Source: Burkholderia sp. GAS332 (lineage in GTDB: Bacteria; Pseudomonadota; Gammaproteobacteria; Burkholderiales; Burkholderiaceae). Taken from it: a stretch of 64,000 bases of DNA. The notes below the pieces were generated by a model. The model saw only the letters and a program-made list of their open reading frames with translations. It was not told the DNA's origin and did not search any database. The stretch is from positions 62,001 to 126,000 of the forward strand of contig FSRV01000003.1 of NCBI GenBank assembly GCA_900142905.1, written 5' to 3'. Both the position numbers and the translations under genes were made by a program. This document shows, one piece after another, positions 16,791 to 25,915 of this stretch; the first letter of the stretch is position 1; every line of letters starts with the position of its first letter.

Positions 16791-18575
16791 ATGAACGGAA
16801 TTATTAAGAGATCGCTCTTCGCTGGTGTCGTAGTTGCTAGCGCTGTAGCCTTGGGTACATCGGTTTTGGCCGCTGAAACGTTTGGAACTTCTGGTAACGT
16901 CCCAGGCGCGCCAGAGCATTGGATTTGGGATTTCTTCTCATACTCTACTTCCAGCTTTCTTTGGGATGGAGCAGTTATAGCGGTAGAAATCACTGCGATT
17001 TCCATGACGATTGGACTGGCCGCAGGTTTAGTTTTGGCGCTAATGCGACTGTCGGATATATTCCTGGTTCGAACTTTCGCGCGATTCTATACATGGTTCG
17101 TCAGGGGCACTCCGCTGTTGTTGCAACTTGTCTTTATATTCGACGCGCTGCCATTTGCCGGACTCAGATTTAGCAGTTTCATAACAGCTGTGATTGGGTT
17201 TTCGCTAAATCAGGCGGCGTTCAGTGCGGAAATAATCCGCGGTGGCATCTTGTCTGTGAACAAAGAGCAGTCCACAGCCGCCGGCGCACTTGGAATGGGA
17301 CCTTTATTGACATTACGCAGAATAATTCTTCCGCAAGCCATGAGGGCGATTCTCCCGGGTGTTGGGAATGATGCGATTAGTATGGTGAAACTAACGTCGA
17401 TAGCATCGATCATTTTTTTGAACGAGTTGACGTTTAGAGCGCAGCAACTGGTTGGGCAAAACTTCAAGTTTTTCACTGTTTTTGCGGGAGCCGCTGTCAT
17501 ATATTTGTTTCTGACGAGCGTTATATCGGTAATTCAAAGCTTGTTAGAACGGAAATTTGATTTAGAACGTGAACGACGGCCTGTAGGTGAAACTTGGCAA
17601 CGCCTAACCGGGGTTCAGTTGCGGCTGGTTCGGGGCAAATCGAAGGGACTTCCACAGAATGGCGGCCTCGTATCTGTCTCAGAGGACCATGCCTACGCGA
17701 CCGATGTATTTCAAACCTTGGTTTCGGGAATAAACAGCATTGCCGAACAAGGTGATCCTTTCGTCGTTTGCCAGAACGTGCAGAAGGCGTACGGTAGCCG
17801 GACGGTGCTGCGGGGTATTGACCTGACAATTTTTCGGGGAGAAGTCGTTGTGCTTTTGGGCCCAAGCGGTTCTGGGAAAAGTACATTTTTGCGTACTGTG
17901 AACCACCTCGAGCCACTCTCATCAGGCTCGATCACCGTGGACGGCCGATATGTCGGCTACGAAAAAGACCAAAACGGTGACATAAGGCCAACTGGCCATC
18001 TTGCCCGTGCTCGTGCTGATGCACGAATCGGTATGGTTTTCCAGCATTTCAATTTGTTCAGTCACTTAACGGCGGTTGAGAATGTCATGGAGGCGCCGAT
18101 CCGAGTGTTCGGGATGCCCGTTAGCAAAGCGCGGACGCTTGCAATGCAGCTTCTTTCAGAGGTCGGTCTTATGCAACATGCCGATCATTTGCCGCACCGA
18201 CTGTCTGGTGGACAACAGCAAAGAGTAGCGATAGCACGGGCGCTGGCTATCTCACCAACTCTCATGCTTTTCGACGAGCCGACCTCCGCTCTTGACCCAG
18301 AGCTCGTAGGTGAGGTGTTAGGGGTGATGCGCAAGCTCGCTGACGCCGGGATGACAATGATCGTGGTTACACATGAAGTGCGTTTTGCACGCGAGGTGGC
18401 AGATAGGGTTGTTTTTATGGACGAGGGCCAAATTATCGAACAAGGCCCGCCTAGCCAAGTAATCGATGCCCCTACGCATGAGAGGACTCGTCGTTTTCTA
18501 AATATGGTGGAAAGAAGCGAAGAAACTCAGCTTGAGGACGAGTCTACTCTTAGCGGAAAATACGCCAAGGTATAA
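16791..18575 (+). CDS. Fused amino-acid ABC permease and ATP-binding protein
   Basis: A 594-residue fusion. Residues ~1-30 look like a signal sequence or extra helix; ~60-265 are a HisM/GlnP-type permease with the EAA-like loop (STAAGALGMGPLLTLRRIILPQA); ~320-580 are a GlnQ-type ATPase with Walker [10 protein letters not shown] (~358), Q-loop MVFQHFNLF, signature LSGGQQQR (~470), Walker [13 protein letters not shown] (~492) and H-loop VVTHE. A ~60-residue linker joins them. As a homodimer it would supply both permeases and both ATPases, so with the preceding binding protein it makes a two-gene importer. Most polar amino-acid systems keep these as separate proteins, as in the second importer at 27.1-29.3 kb. 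Confidence 0.9.
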   Translation: MNGIIKRSLFAGVVVASAVALGTSVLAAETFGTSGNVPGAPEHWIWDFFSYSTSSFLWDGAVIAVEITAISMTIGLAAGLVLALMRLSDIFLVRTFARFYTWFVRGTPLLLQLVFIFDALPFAGLRFSSFITAVIGFSLNQAAFSAEIIRGGILSVNKEQSTAAGALGMGPLLTLRRIILPQAMRAILPGVGNDAISMVKLTSIASIIFLNELTFRAQQLVGQNFKFFTVFAGAAVIYLFLTSVISVIQSLLERKFDLERERRPVGETWQRLTGVQLRLVRGKSKGLPQNGGLVSVSEDHAYATDVFQTLVSGINSIAEQGDPFVVCQNVQKAYGSRTVLRGIDLTIFRGEVVVLLGPSGSGKSTFLRTVNHLEPLSSGSITVDGRYVGYEKDQNGDIRPTGHLARARADARIGMVFQHFNLFSHLTAVENVMEAPIRVFGMPVSKARTLAMQLLSEVGLMQHADHLPHRLSGGQQQRVAIARALAISPTLMLFDEPTSALDPELVGEVLGVMRKLADAGMTMIVVTHEVRFAREVADRVVFMDEGQIIEQGPPSQVIDAPTHERTRRFLNMVERSEETQLEDESTLSGKYAKV

Positions 18576-18705
18576 CGTTTTAGTGAACTCAATATTTCAA
18601 TTGGAAAAATCCGTAATGACGCTTTTCGAAAGGCGGCAGGTATACGTGGATTTTAAGTCAAAGCACACAGCGGTTGTGCAAATCTAGGCTACTGAAGGGA
18701 ATTAT

Positions 18706-19407
18706 ATGGCTATGGGAAATCGGAATGCACTGATTGTTCTCACGTCAAACGACAGACTAGGGGAGACAGGAATAAAAACCGGCTTCTGGTACAACGAATT
18801 GTCGCGACCGTACTGGGCATTAATCGACGCTGGTTTCTCTGTTGACATTGCCTCGGTCAAAGGTGGAACGGCGCCTCATTCGCCTGACGGAGTCGGGCCA
18901 GGGGTAGAAACGCCGGAAACGGCTCGCTTTCTTGCAGACAAGGCATCTGTCTTGAAGGTCAAAGCTTCTCTGCCGGTCGATGCTTTGAATCCGCTCACGT
19001 ATTCCGCGATCCACCTACCAGGGGGCTATGGAACGATGTGGGATCTCGAACAGAGTGACGAATTAGCGGAGATAGTCGGAACGGCCTATGGCAACGGCGC
19101 GGTAATCGGAGCTATATGCCATGGTCAAGCAGGGCTTCTGAGAGCGTTAAATTCGAACGGTCGGCCAGTCGTCGAGCGCCTGCGCGTATCAAGCTGTACC
19201 AACGCAGAAGAGGAGACTCGCGGGTTGACGTCGATTTTGCCGTTTTTGCTCGAGTCAAGGCTCCGTGCACTGGGTGCTAAGTTCGAATCGGCACCTAACT
19301 TTCATTCAATTGCCGTGCACGATGGACGTCTAGTAACCGCGCAGAATGAGGAATCGGTTGGAATGTACACTGAGCAGCTGTTGCGCGCAATTTCAAGCTC
19401 ACGATAG
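18706..19407 (+). CDS. DJ-1/PfpI-family protein, copy 1
   Basis: A 233-residue class I glutamine-amidotransferase-like protein. The nucleophile elbow is AVIGAICHGQAGLL (Cys ~138), with an earlier LPGGYGTMWDLEQS and a Tyr/Trp-rich start KTGFWYNELSRPYWALIDAG typical of the Hsp31/YDR533C-like branch. Such proteins can be deglycases, glyoxalases or chaperones. A paralog follows the amidase at 21095. It lies 130 bp after the ABC fusion gene. Linkage to the catabolic operon suggests it handles a reactive carbonyl or amide intermediate; that is inference. Confidence 0.8.
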   Translation: MAMGNRNALIVLTSNDRLGETGIKTGFWYNELSRPYWALIDAGFSVDIASVKGGTAPHSPDGVGPGVETPETARFLADKASVLKVKASLPVDALNPLTYSAIHLPGGYGTMWDLEQSDELAEIVGTAYGNGAVIGAICHGQAGLLRALNSNGRPVVERLRVSSCTNAEEETRGLTSILPFLLESRLRALGAKFESAPNFHSIAVHDGRLVTAQNEESVGMYTEQLLRAISSSR

Positions 19408-19494
19408 ATCTGAGCTTTTGTCGACCGCGGTGGCGACGAAAGTCGAGAGAGCCGAAGCCGCGACCACATATCGTTAGGATTTGGGAGGCCAATG

Positions 19495-20910
19495 ATGGAT
19501 GACGGACTAATTGCCCGGTTGGGAGCAGTCGAGCTCGGCCGGCTCATACACGCAGGTGAGATCACTGCCTTGCGCGCCGTGAGAGTTTATCTTGATCGCA
19601 TTTCCCGATTTAACCCGCTGTTGGAAACCTATGTCACGGTGGCCGAGAGTCGCGCATTGCGCGAAGCAGCAAAAGCGGATGCGGAGATTGCTGCAGGTTT
19701 GTGGCGGGGTCCGCTACATGGCGTTCCATATTGCCTGAAGGATGTCATTCAAACTGCTGGAATCCGTACGACGGCAGGCTCTTTGATGTTGTCGGACTGG
19801 GTGCCCGATCAGGACGCGACTGTCGTCTCGCGGCTGTCAGACGCCGGCGCAGTGTTGCTTGGCAAGGTCAATGCGCATGAGTTCTCGTTCGGATGGACAA
19901 CACAAGGTGCGCAAGGAAAAACGAAAAATCCGTGGAACACAGCTAGATCGCCCGGCGGTTCGTCGGGGGGGAGCAGCGTAGCTGTAGCTGCCGGCTTGGC
20001 GGCTTTCTCGATCGGGAGCGACTCCGCAGGTTCAATCAGGGTGCCTGCTGCCTTCTGTGGCATCGCCGGGCTAAAGCCGACTTGGGGATTGGTGACCAAT
20101 GCCGGGGTCATTCCTCAAACTTTCACCTGTGACCACATCGGCCCGATGGCGCGACGTGTTGAAGACCTGACGCAAGTCATGCGTGCAATCGCTGGCCCCG
20201 ACCCGGCAGACCCAACTTGCCTACGTACTCCGCCCCCCGATTTCTTAGTATTTGGTGGTTCAAATCTGGAAGGTATTCGGGTTGGGATTGTGCAGGAGTT
20301 CACCGATATTCACGTTCAAGCGAGTGTATCCAATGCGTTTCGGACTATCATTAAACTGGTTGAAAGTCTCGGGGCAAGAATCACTTCAATATCTCTACCA
20401 TTGCTAGCTCACGCGCCATCAATTAGCAATGCCATTGTTCCTCCCGAAACTGCGGCTCAGCATAGACAATTGCAGCATACTTTGTTGAAAGGAAGAAGGC
20501 CATTCTATAACGACGATACGATACTGGCTACCGGAGCTTCCGTGTCTTCTCCGGACACAATACTTGCGCAGCGTGAGCGTATTGAACTTCGAGATCAGTT
20601 ATCCTCTATATTTTTGACTGAAGTGGACATTATACTAGCGCCCGTTGTCCCTATGACCGCCCCTCCCCCCGACGAGAATACAATCGATGTGGACGGACGG
20701 ACATTCTCTGTCGACGATTCTCTTAAAAAGTTCATGTGCGGGTTCAGCCTGGCTGGGGTGCCAGCACTTGCACTGCCTGTTGGGTTAGCGGACGACGGCC
20801 TACCGATCGGCGTTCAAATCATCGGTCCTCACCTTCTCGACGCCCGGGTCCTTGCGTTTGGAACGGCTTTGGAACAACAGCTTAGCCCTCTAACGCCTCC
20901 GAATTTTTGA
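19495..20910 (+). CDS. Amidase-signature hydrolase
   Basis: A ~471-residue amidase-signature enzyme. The Ser-cisSer-Lys triad is complete: Lys ~82 in YCLKDVIQTAGI, the Gly/Ser-rich SPGGSSGGSSVAVAAG, and the nucleophile region GSDSAGSIRVPAAFCG. The C-terminal lobe ends normally (AGVPALALPVGLADDGLPIG). The ATG at 19495 is better spaced from GGGAGG (19483-19488) than the ATG at 19492. It would hydrolyse a C-N amide bond in the cytoplasm, releasing ammonia or an amine. It is flanked on both sides by PfpI-like paralogs. Substrate unknown. Confidence 0.85.
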   Translation: MDDGLIARLGAVELGRLIHAGEITALRAVRVYLDRISRFNPLLETYVTVAESRALREAAKADAEIAAGLWRGPLHGVPYCLKDVIQTAGIRTTAGSLMLSDWVPDQDATVVSRLSDAGAVLLGKVNAHEFSFGWTTQGAQGKTKNPWNTARSPGGSSGGSSVAVAAGLAAFSIGSDSAGSIRVPAAFCGIAGLKPTWGLVTNAGVIPQTFTCDHIGPMARRVEDLTQVMRAIAGPDPADPTCLRTPPPDFLVFGGSNLEGIRVGIVQEFTDIHVQASVSNAFRTIIKLVESLGARITSISLPLLAHAPSISNAIVPPETAAQHRQLQHTLLKGRRPFYNDDTILATGASVSSPDTILAQRERIELRDQLSSIFLTEVDIILAPVVPMTAPPPDENTIDVDGRTFSVDDSLKKFMCGFSLAGVPALALPVGLADDGLPIGVQIIGPHLLDARVLAFGTALEQQLSPLTPPNF

Positions 20911-21094
20911 TAAATTCACTGCGGCTCTGTCGCGGCGAGGAAGGTGAGTCATGCGGGATCGATTAATGAAGAGAATCAACGAATACAACTGTTGTGCGAC
21001 CGGGGCGCAGTCTTGCCATCTTGGATAGCTCAGCAGCAAGGGAATACCAGGACTTTTGCAGACCTTCCTTAACATCTTTTTTGGAGCAACTAAA

Positions 21095-21823
21095 TTGACC
21101 GCCAAAGACTTAAAAGCGCTGATCGTGCTTACCTCCCACGAGCGTATGGGGGAGACTAACCGCAAGACCGGCTTCTGGTACAACGAAATGGCGGGTCCGT
21201 ATTGGGCCCTCGTCGATGCCGGCTTTTCGGTGGACATTGCTTCGATTAAAGGCGGAGCGGCCCCGTATGATCCCGAGGGCATTAGCGATGGAGTCAGGTC
21301 GCCTGCGAGCAGTCGGTTTCTCCTAGATACCGCGTCGGTCGCCAAAATTCAACATTCCCTCCCAGTGGATGCCGCGGACCCGCTCGCTTACGCAGTCGTA
21401 GTTCTCCCCGGCGGGTATGGAACCATGTGGGATCTCGCCCAGAGCGATGCTTTAAGCGAACTCGTTGGGAGTGCATACGATAATCAAGCGATCATTGGAG
21501 CCATTTGCCATGGTCATGCGGGCCTAGTAGGCGCGCGACGAGCGGACGGGAAACCGCTTGTTGAGGGTCTGCGAATCTGCTCCTTCACAAACGCGGAAGA
21601 AGAAGCCGTTGGACTGACCCAGGTCGTCCCATACCTTCTTGAAACCAGGCTTCGCGAACTCGGCGGAAAGTTTGAATCCGCACCGAACTTTCAGCCCAAG
21701 GCCGTGCGCGACGGGCGCCTCGTCACCGGCCAGAACGCGCAATCAATCGCGGTCTTCGTAGAGGCGTTGTTGCGGGCAATTTCGGCGGCACAGCCCCTAG
21801 GTACTGCAACAGCCCAGCAGTAG
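21095..21823 (+). CDS. DJ-1/PfpI-family protein, copy 2
   Basis: A paralog of the 18706 gene, clearly similar along its length: ALIVLTSHERMGETNRKTGF, LPGGYGTMWDLAQSDALSEL, AIIGAICHGHAGLVGA (nucleophile Cys), and ESAPNFQPKAVRDGRLVTGQ. The reported frame opens at 21056, but comparison with copy 1 and the GGAG at 21082 point to a TTG start at 21095. The active-site neighbour is His (CHGH) where copy 1 has Gln (CHGQ), so the two may differ in substrate or pair as a heterodimer. Confidence 0.78.
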   Translation: MTAKDLKALIVLTSHERMGETNRKTGFWYNEMAGPYWALVDAGFSVDIASIKGGAAPYDPEGISDGVRSPASSRFLLDTASVAKIQHSLPVDAADPLAYAVVVLPGGYGTMWDLAQSDALSELVGSAYDNQAIIGAICHGHAGLVGARRADGKPLVEGLRICSFTNAEEEAVGLTQVVPYLLETRLRELGGKFESAPNFQPKAVRDGRLVTGQNAQSIAVFVEALLRAISAAQPLGTATAQQ

Positions 21824-21847
21824 TTAGGCTGCTAGGTTCTAATCACC

Positions 21848-21870
21848 GGCCACGAAAGTGGCCAATTTTA
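21848..21870 (+). terminator. Probable Rho-independent terminator
   Basis: GGCCAC (21848-21853), a GAAA tetraloop, and GTGGCC (21858-21863) form a perfect hairpin followed by AATTTTA. It lies 25 bp after the second PfpI-like gene and separates the dpaL-side operon from the NCS1 permease gene. Confidence 0.65.
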
Positions 21871-22041
21871 AAAGTATATCGTCCATGCCCCAACGTGCCT
21901 TCAAATTGCACGTTGGTGCCTTTCCGTTTCCAGCGTTATCGATCAAACAACGCAGTGGTCCGCGATGGGCGAACTCGTCTTTTGAACACTCTACCCCGGT
22001 CTGCCGGCTGCACGAATCTTATCAATGATGAGGAGGCTTCG

Positions 22042-23484
22042 ATGCCAATGCAAGATGTATCACCCGGTCTTTACAATGAAGACTTGGCCCCCGTAAAGAT
22101 TCGAAACTGGGGAGCTTTCAGCATCTTTAACGTTTGGACATCGGATGTACACAGCTTGTGGGGATATTATTTGGTGTCAAGCTTGTTCCTCATGTGCGGA
22201 GGCTTCGCGAATTTTTTAATCGCTATCGGCGCCGGTTCATGCGTTATATACCTTTTGATGAACTTAATCGGTTATGCCGGCGTCAAGACCGGTGTTCCAT
22301 ACCCGGTGCTCGCTAGAGCCTCCTTTGGCGTTTGGGGAGCTAACCTACCCGCCCTGATCCGTGCCATTGTCGCGTGCTTCTGGTACGGTGCACAGACTGC
22401 AGCCGCTTCCGGTGCAATCGTCGCGCTACTTATTCGCACGAAATGGATCGCTGATTTCCATCAGAATGTGCATCTTCTCGGCCATTCAGGGCTAGATATC
22501 ATCTGCTTCCTCGTCGTGTGGGCACTGCAGTTACTGATAATCCAAAGGGGTATGGAAACGGTGCGGCGTTTTCAGGACTGGGCTGGGCCGGCGGTATGGG
22601 TCATGATGTTGGTCCTAGCGGTGTACCTATCTATGAAGGCGAAGAGTTTTTCAACGACCATCCAGATGCCTGTGGATCTTCTACTTGAAAAAACCAAGAA
22701 CGCTGGAGTGCCGGGCGCGCCTGGATCTTGGACAGCCCTGTTCGCAGTCGCGGCGATCTGGGTAACCTACTTTTCACCGCTTTTCTTAAATTTCTGCGAT
22801 TTCACGCGCTATGCAAGAGACCGCGCCGCGGTGCGTAGAGGCAATTTGTGGGGCTTACCGGTAAATCTCTTGCTGTTTTCTTTGGTTGCGGGCATCACCA
22901 CGACCGCCGCCTTCAACGTCTATGGTGTGTTGTTGTTACACCCCGAAGAGATATCTGCAAAATTCGAAAGTTGGTGGTTGGCAGCACTAGCCGCGCTAAC
23001 ATTTGCAGTCGCCACGCTCGGCATCAACGTCGTCGCAAATTTTGTTTCGCCAGCTTTCGATTTCGCGAGCATCTTCCCACGTCAGGTTAGTTTCAAGAGC
23101 GGTGGCTATGCCGCAGCGCTGATCGCGCTGACGCTTTATCCTTTCGCCCCTTGGGCGGGAAGCGCGGCGTCGTTTGTTGCTGGTGTCGGCGCTACCATGG
23201 GGCCTATCCTCGGTGTCATATTGATCGACTACTATTTGATTCGCAAGGGAGACATTGACGTAGAAGATCTCTACCGCGAATATGGTGAATTCCGGTTCCA
23301 GCGTGGCTGGCATGTCAACGCCTTCGTTGCCGCCGGCATCGGTACGATGTTCTCCTCGATCCTGCCCAGCTTTACGGATTGGCTGCCCTCTTGGTGGGGC
23401 GTCTATGGCTGGTTCTTCGGCGTGGGAATATCTGGGTCGATCTATTACGTATTGCGCATGCTTGTATTGCGCTCTCAAAAATAG
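22042..23484 (+). CDS. NCS1-family nucleobase/hydantoin-type permease
   Basis: A 480-residue inner-membrane symporter with about 12 hydrophobic segments. The N-terminal signature is that of nucleobase:cation symporter-1 proteins (NEDLAPVKIRNWGAFSIFNVW), with GVPYPVLARASFGVWGANLPALIRAIVACFWYG in TM3-4 split by a short loop, and a Trp-rich C-terminus. Known substrates are purines, cytosine, allantoin, hydantoins and thiamine. The start at 22042 follows AGGAGG at 22031; the open frame upstream is not protein-like. In this island it may import a ring-containing or ureido-type precursor. Substrate not predictable. Confidence 0.85.
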   Translation: MPMQDVSPGLYNEDLAPVKIRNWGAFSIFNVWTSDVHSLWGYYLVSSLFLMCGGFANFLIAIGAGSCVIYLLMNLIGYAGVKTGVPYPVLARASFGVWGANLPALIRAIVACFWYGAQTAAASGAIVALLIRTKWIADFHQNVHLLGHSGLDIICFLVVWALQLLIIQRGMETVRRFQDWAGPAVWVMMLVLAVYLSMKAKSFSTTIQMPVDLLLEKTKNAGVPGAPGSWTALFAVAAIWVTYFSPLFLNFCDFTRYARDRAAVRRGNLWGLPVNLLLFSLVAGITTTAAFNVYGVLLLHPEEISAKFESWWLAALAALTFAVATLGINVVANFVSPAFDFASIFPRQVSFKSGGYAAALIALTLYPFAPWAGSAASFVAGVGATMGPILGVILIDYYLIRKGDIDVEDLYREYGEFRFQRGWHVNAFVAAGIGTMFSSILPSFTDWLPSWWGVYGWFFGVGISGSIYYVLRMLVLRSQK

Positions 23485-23514
23485 CGACAGCAACATAAAA
23501 CCCGAGGAGATCGC

Positions 23515-23583
23515 ATGCTCCGATTTTCGCCGACGGCCAGTCTTACCGAGGCAGTGAAAATGGATGGGTTCCCGACGAAGTAG
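23515..23583 (+). CDS. 22-residue ORF with strong ribosome-binding site
   Basis: ATG at 23515 is preceded by CCGAGGAG, and the frame closes at 23583. The peptide has no homolog I recognise. It is most likely the preserved start of a gene that was otherwise deleted downstream of the permease, or a chance frame. Confidence 0.25.
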   Translation: MLRFSPTASLTEAVKMDGFPTK

Positions 23584-23742
23584 CATTGAAATGGGGCCGA
23601 AGTCCTCCATATCCTTCACTCCCGCACCGGAATAGCGCAGCGATGAACCTTGCCTATCAGTGCTTCCACGCGCTGAGAAAGTACTCGTCGCACGCGCGCT
23701 TAGTGCTGATATATTGCGCGGGTAACTTCACATCATGAGTAG

Positions 23743-24657
23743 TTAAGCATCTAAGGCTGCTTCGATCGTCGCCCCCTCTTTTGCTATCTGAGTTCGCATG
23801 GTGGTGAGGAATTGCCGTGCGGCGCCATGCAACGCAGCGCCAGACCGGAAGATAAGTACATCGTCGAATGGCACGCTTACGCAAAGCCGTCTAATCACCA
23901 AGCCCCTCGTGAGAAATTCAATTGCTGGAAGAGGATGAACAAATGCGATACCCGCCCCACTGCGAGCCAATTCGCAAGCTGATATACAAAATGGCGTCTC
24001 AACGACTGTCCTTAGGCCGATTCCTTGCCTTTTAAGATGCTGTTCCAGCGTTTGACGCGTGACATCTTCCGAATTCAACGAAATAAAATTGTCGGTAGTC
24101 AAATCTCCCAGTTGCACGACTTTTCTTTGTGCCAATGGATGCCCGGTCCGCATGGCTATCACGCCCTCGAAAGAGCTAAACGCAGAATGCTCCAATCCGA
24201 CGCATGGCATTTCGGGAGCCATGAGTCCGAAGTCAACGGCCCCTGACATGACCTGTTGATGCACGTCACGTGATCCCACGACTTGAAGCGATATCTGAAC
24301 GGATGTGTGGGCTTCCATGAAGGCGGCTATAGCTCTCGGAATGAAACAGTTGCCAAGGGCAGGATACGACGCAATGGTTAATCGTCCCTCAGCGAACGAC
24401 CCTAAGCTTCGAATGACGTGCTCAACAGACTCATACCCGACGAAATAGCGGTCTATCGCCGTCATCAAGACACGCGCCGCGTGGGTTGGGACCATCCGGC
24501 CTCGAACACGATCGAAGAGCGCCGCACCGCAGTCCCGCTCCAGCCTAAGGACAGCCTGGCTTACTGCGGGCTGCGACAACCCGAGCAGTTCGCTCGCTCG
24601 CGCCGTCGAGCCTGAAGTGATAACCGCACGAAATGCCTCAATTTCACGATGGGACAT
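23743..24657 (-). CDS. LysR-family regulator
   Basis: A 304-residue LysR protein: winged helix in residues ~1-60 (HREIEAFRAVITSGSTARAS, LSQPAVSQAVLRLE), then the two-lobed effector domain (LTIASYPALGNCFIPRAIAAF, AVDFGLMAPEM, ACELARSGAGIAFVHPLPAI). It is divergent from the cystathionine beta-lyase-like gene with a LysR-type box between them, so it most likely activates that lyase, the M24 peptidase and the second ABC importer in response to a pathway metabolite. Confidence 0.9.
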   Translation of the reverse strand: MSHREIEAFRAVITSGSTARASELLGLSQPAVSQAVLRLERDCGAALFDRVRGRMVPTHAARVLMTAIDRYFVGYESVEHVIRSLGSFAEGRLTIASYPALGNCFIPRAIAAFMEAHTSVQISLQVVGSRDVHQQVMSGAVDFGLMAPEMPCVGLEHSAFSSFEGVIAMRTGHPLAQRKVVQLGDLTTDNFISLNSEDVTRQTLEQHLKRQGIGLRTVVETPFCISACELARSGAGIAFVHPLPAIEFLTRGLVIRRLCVSVPFDDVLIFRSGAALHGAARQFLTTMRTQIAKEGATIEAALDA

Positions 24658-24681
24658 GACAAAACTTTATACGCCAAGAAG

Positions 24682-24699
24682 GTTTAACTATAGCTTAAC
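24682..24699. promoter_or_regulatory. LysR-type binding box
   Basis: GTTTAACTATAGCTTAAC is an imperfect dyad (GTT(T)AA...TTAAC) midway between the divergent LysR and lyase genes, about 25 bp from the LysR start and 55 bp from the lyase start. Position and shape fit a LysR recognition site. Confidence 0.5.
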
Positions 24700-24752
24700 A
24701 ATTTTGACTTTGGAAAACTGCGACCAAGAATTCAAACCCAGTAGGAAGAGAC

Positions 24753-25880
24753 ATGCGCCAGTCACTACCCGAATCACCGTTCCAGAGCTTGACAGTGCCA
24801 ATTACCAGAGCCTCGACGATCGTTTTCGACTCGTTGGACGACTTCGTCAATCGTTGGGCCCGGCAGCCTGATGGATTCAGCTACGGGGTGACTGGGACGG
24901 TCACCACTCGTGCTTTAGAACGTGAGATTGCTAAGTTGGAAAACGCAGCTCATTGCGTTGTCCTTCCATCCGGCCAAGCTGCTCTGACAGCAGCCGCGAT
25001 GGCATTGCTCCGTAGCGGCGACCACATCCTTGTTACCGACGGGTCGTATGGTCCGTTCAAAGATTTCTGCGTTCGCTGGCTCGCGCAAATGGCGATTGGA
25101 GTTGATTTTTATCCAGCCGGGTTCCGCGGAGCGATCTCCGATTACGTCAAACCGAACACTCGCCTGATTCACATCGAGGCGCCGGCGTCGTTGACGATGG
25201 AAATTCCTGACATTGCTGCGATAGTTAAAACCGCGCGTGACCGTGGCATTCGCACGATGATGGACAACACATGGGCCAGCGCTGTCGCCTACCGGCCCCT
25301 CGAACATGGTATTGATCTAAGCATCGAGGCGGCCTCGAAGCTCTTTGGAGGCCATTCAGACCTCTTGATGGGTTCCGTTTCAACTAATGATATTGAACTC
25401 CACAAGAAGCTGCGTGACGTCCAGAACGCTGTAGGTCTCGCCGTCAGTCCCGACGACGCCGCGCTCGTTTTGCGAGGGCTCCACACGCTGGAGCTGCGCT
25501 ACAAAGCTCAAGCGAAAAGCACTCTCAAAATTGCTGAATGGCTCGATGCACAACCACGAGTCGAGCGAGTGCACTATCCAGCCTTACGTAGCGATCAAAG
25601 CTTCGAACTTTGGCAACGCGACTTCACTTCGGGTGGTTGTGTACTGTCATTCTCTGCGGACGGTTCCGACGTGTCGGACTACCGAAGCTTCTTCTCGAAG
25701 CTAAAGCACTTTGCAATCGGTGCAAGCTGGGGAGGGGTTCACAGCCTTGCGGCATTTTATCCCAGCGAGATCCACGCGTCGCGCACCTTCAGGACGACCG
25801 ACTCACCCTTGGTTCGACTTTCGATTGGTCTGGAAGATGTAGACACGCTTCTCGCCGAACTGGAAGCTGCATTAGGTTAA
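24753..25880 (+). CDS. Cystathionine beta-lyase-like PLP C-S/C-N lyase
   Basis: A 375-residue Cys/Met-metabolism PLP enzyme. Key marks: FSYGVTGTVTTRALEREIAKLE, the cofactor-stacking LPSGQAALTAAAMALL, DNTWASAVAYRPLEHGIDL, and the PLP lysine in SIEAASKLFGGHSDLLMGSV. The family catalyses alpha,beta-elimination of cystathionine and cysteine conjugates; rhizobial mimosine-degrading C-N lyase also belongs to it. Here it sits with a LysR regulator and an amino-acid ABC importer rather than with methionine biosynthesis genes, so a catabolic substrate is more likely than cystathionine. ATG follows GGAAGAG. Confidence 0.85.
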   Translation: MRQSLPESPFQSLTVPITRASTIVFDSLDDFVNRWARQPDGFSYGVTGTVTTRALEREIAKLENAAHCVVLPSGQAALTAAAMALLRSGDHILVTDGSYGPFKDFCVRWLAQMAIGVDFYPAGFRGAISDYVKPNTRLIHIEAPASLTMEIPDIAAIVKTARDRGIRTMMDNTWASAVAYRPLEHGIDLSIEAASKLFGGHSDLLMGSVSTNDIELHKKLRDVQNAVGLAVSPDDAALVLRGLHTLELRYKAQAKSTLKIAEWLDAQPRVERVHYPALRSDQSFELWQRDFTSGGCVLSFSADGSDVSDYRSFFSKLKHFAIGASWGGVHSLAAFYPSEIHASRTFRTTDSPLVRLSIGLEDVDTLLAELEAALG

Positions 25881-25915
25881 TTTCAAACGTTGAATCACCT
25901 TGAAGAGGTTAGGAC

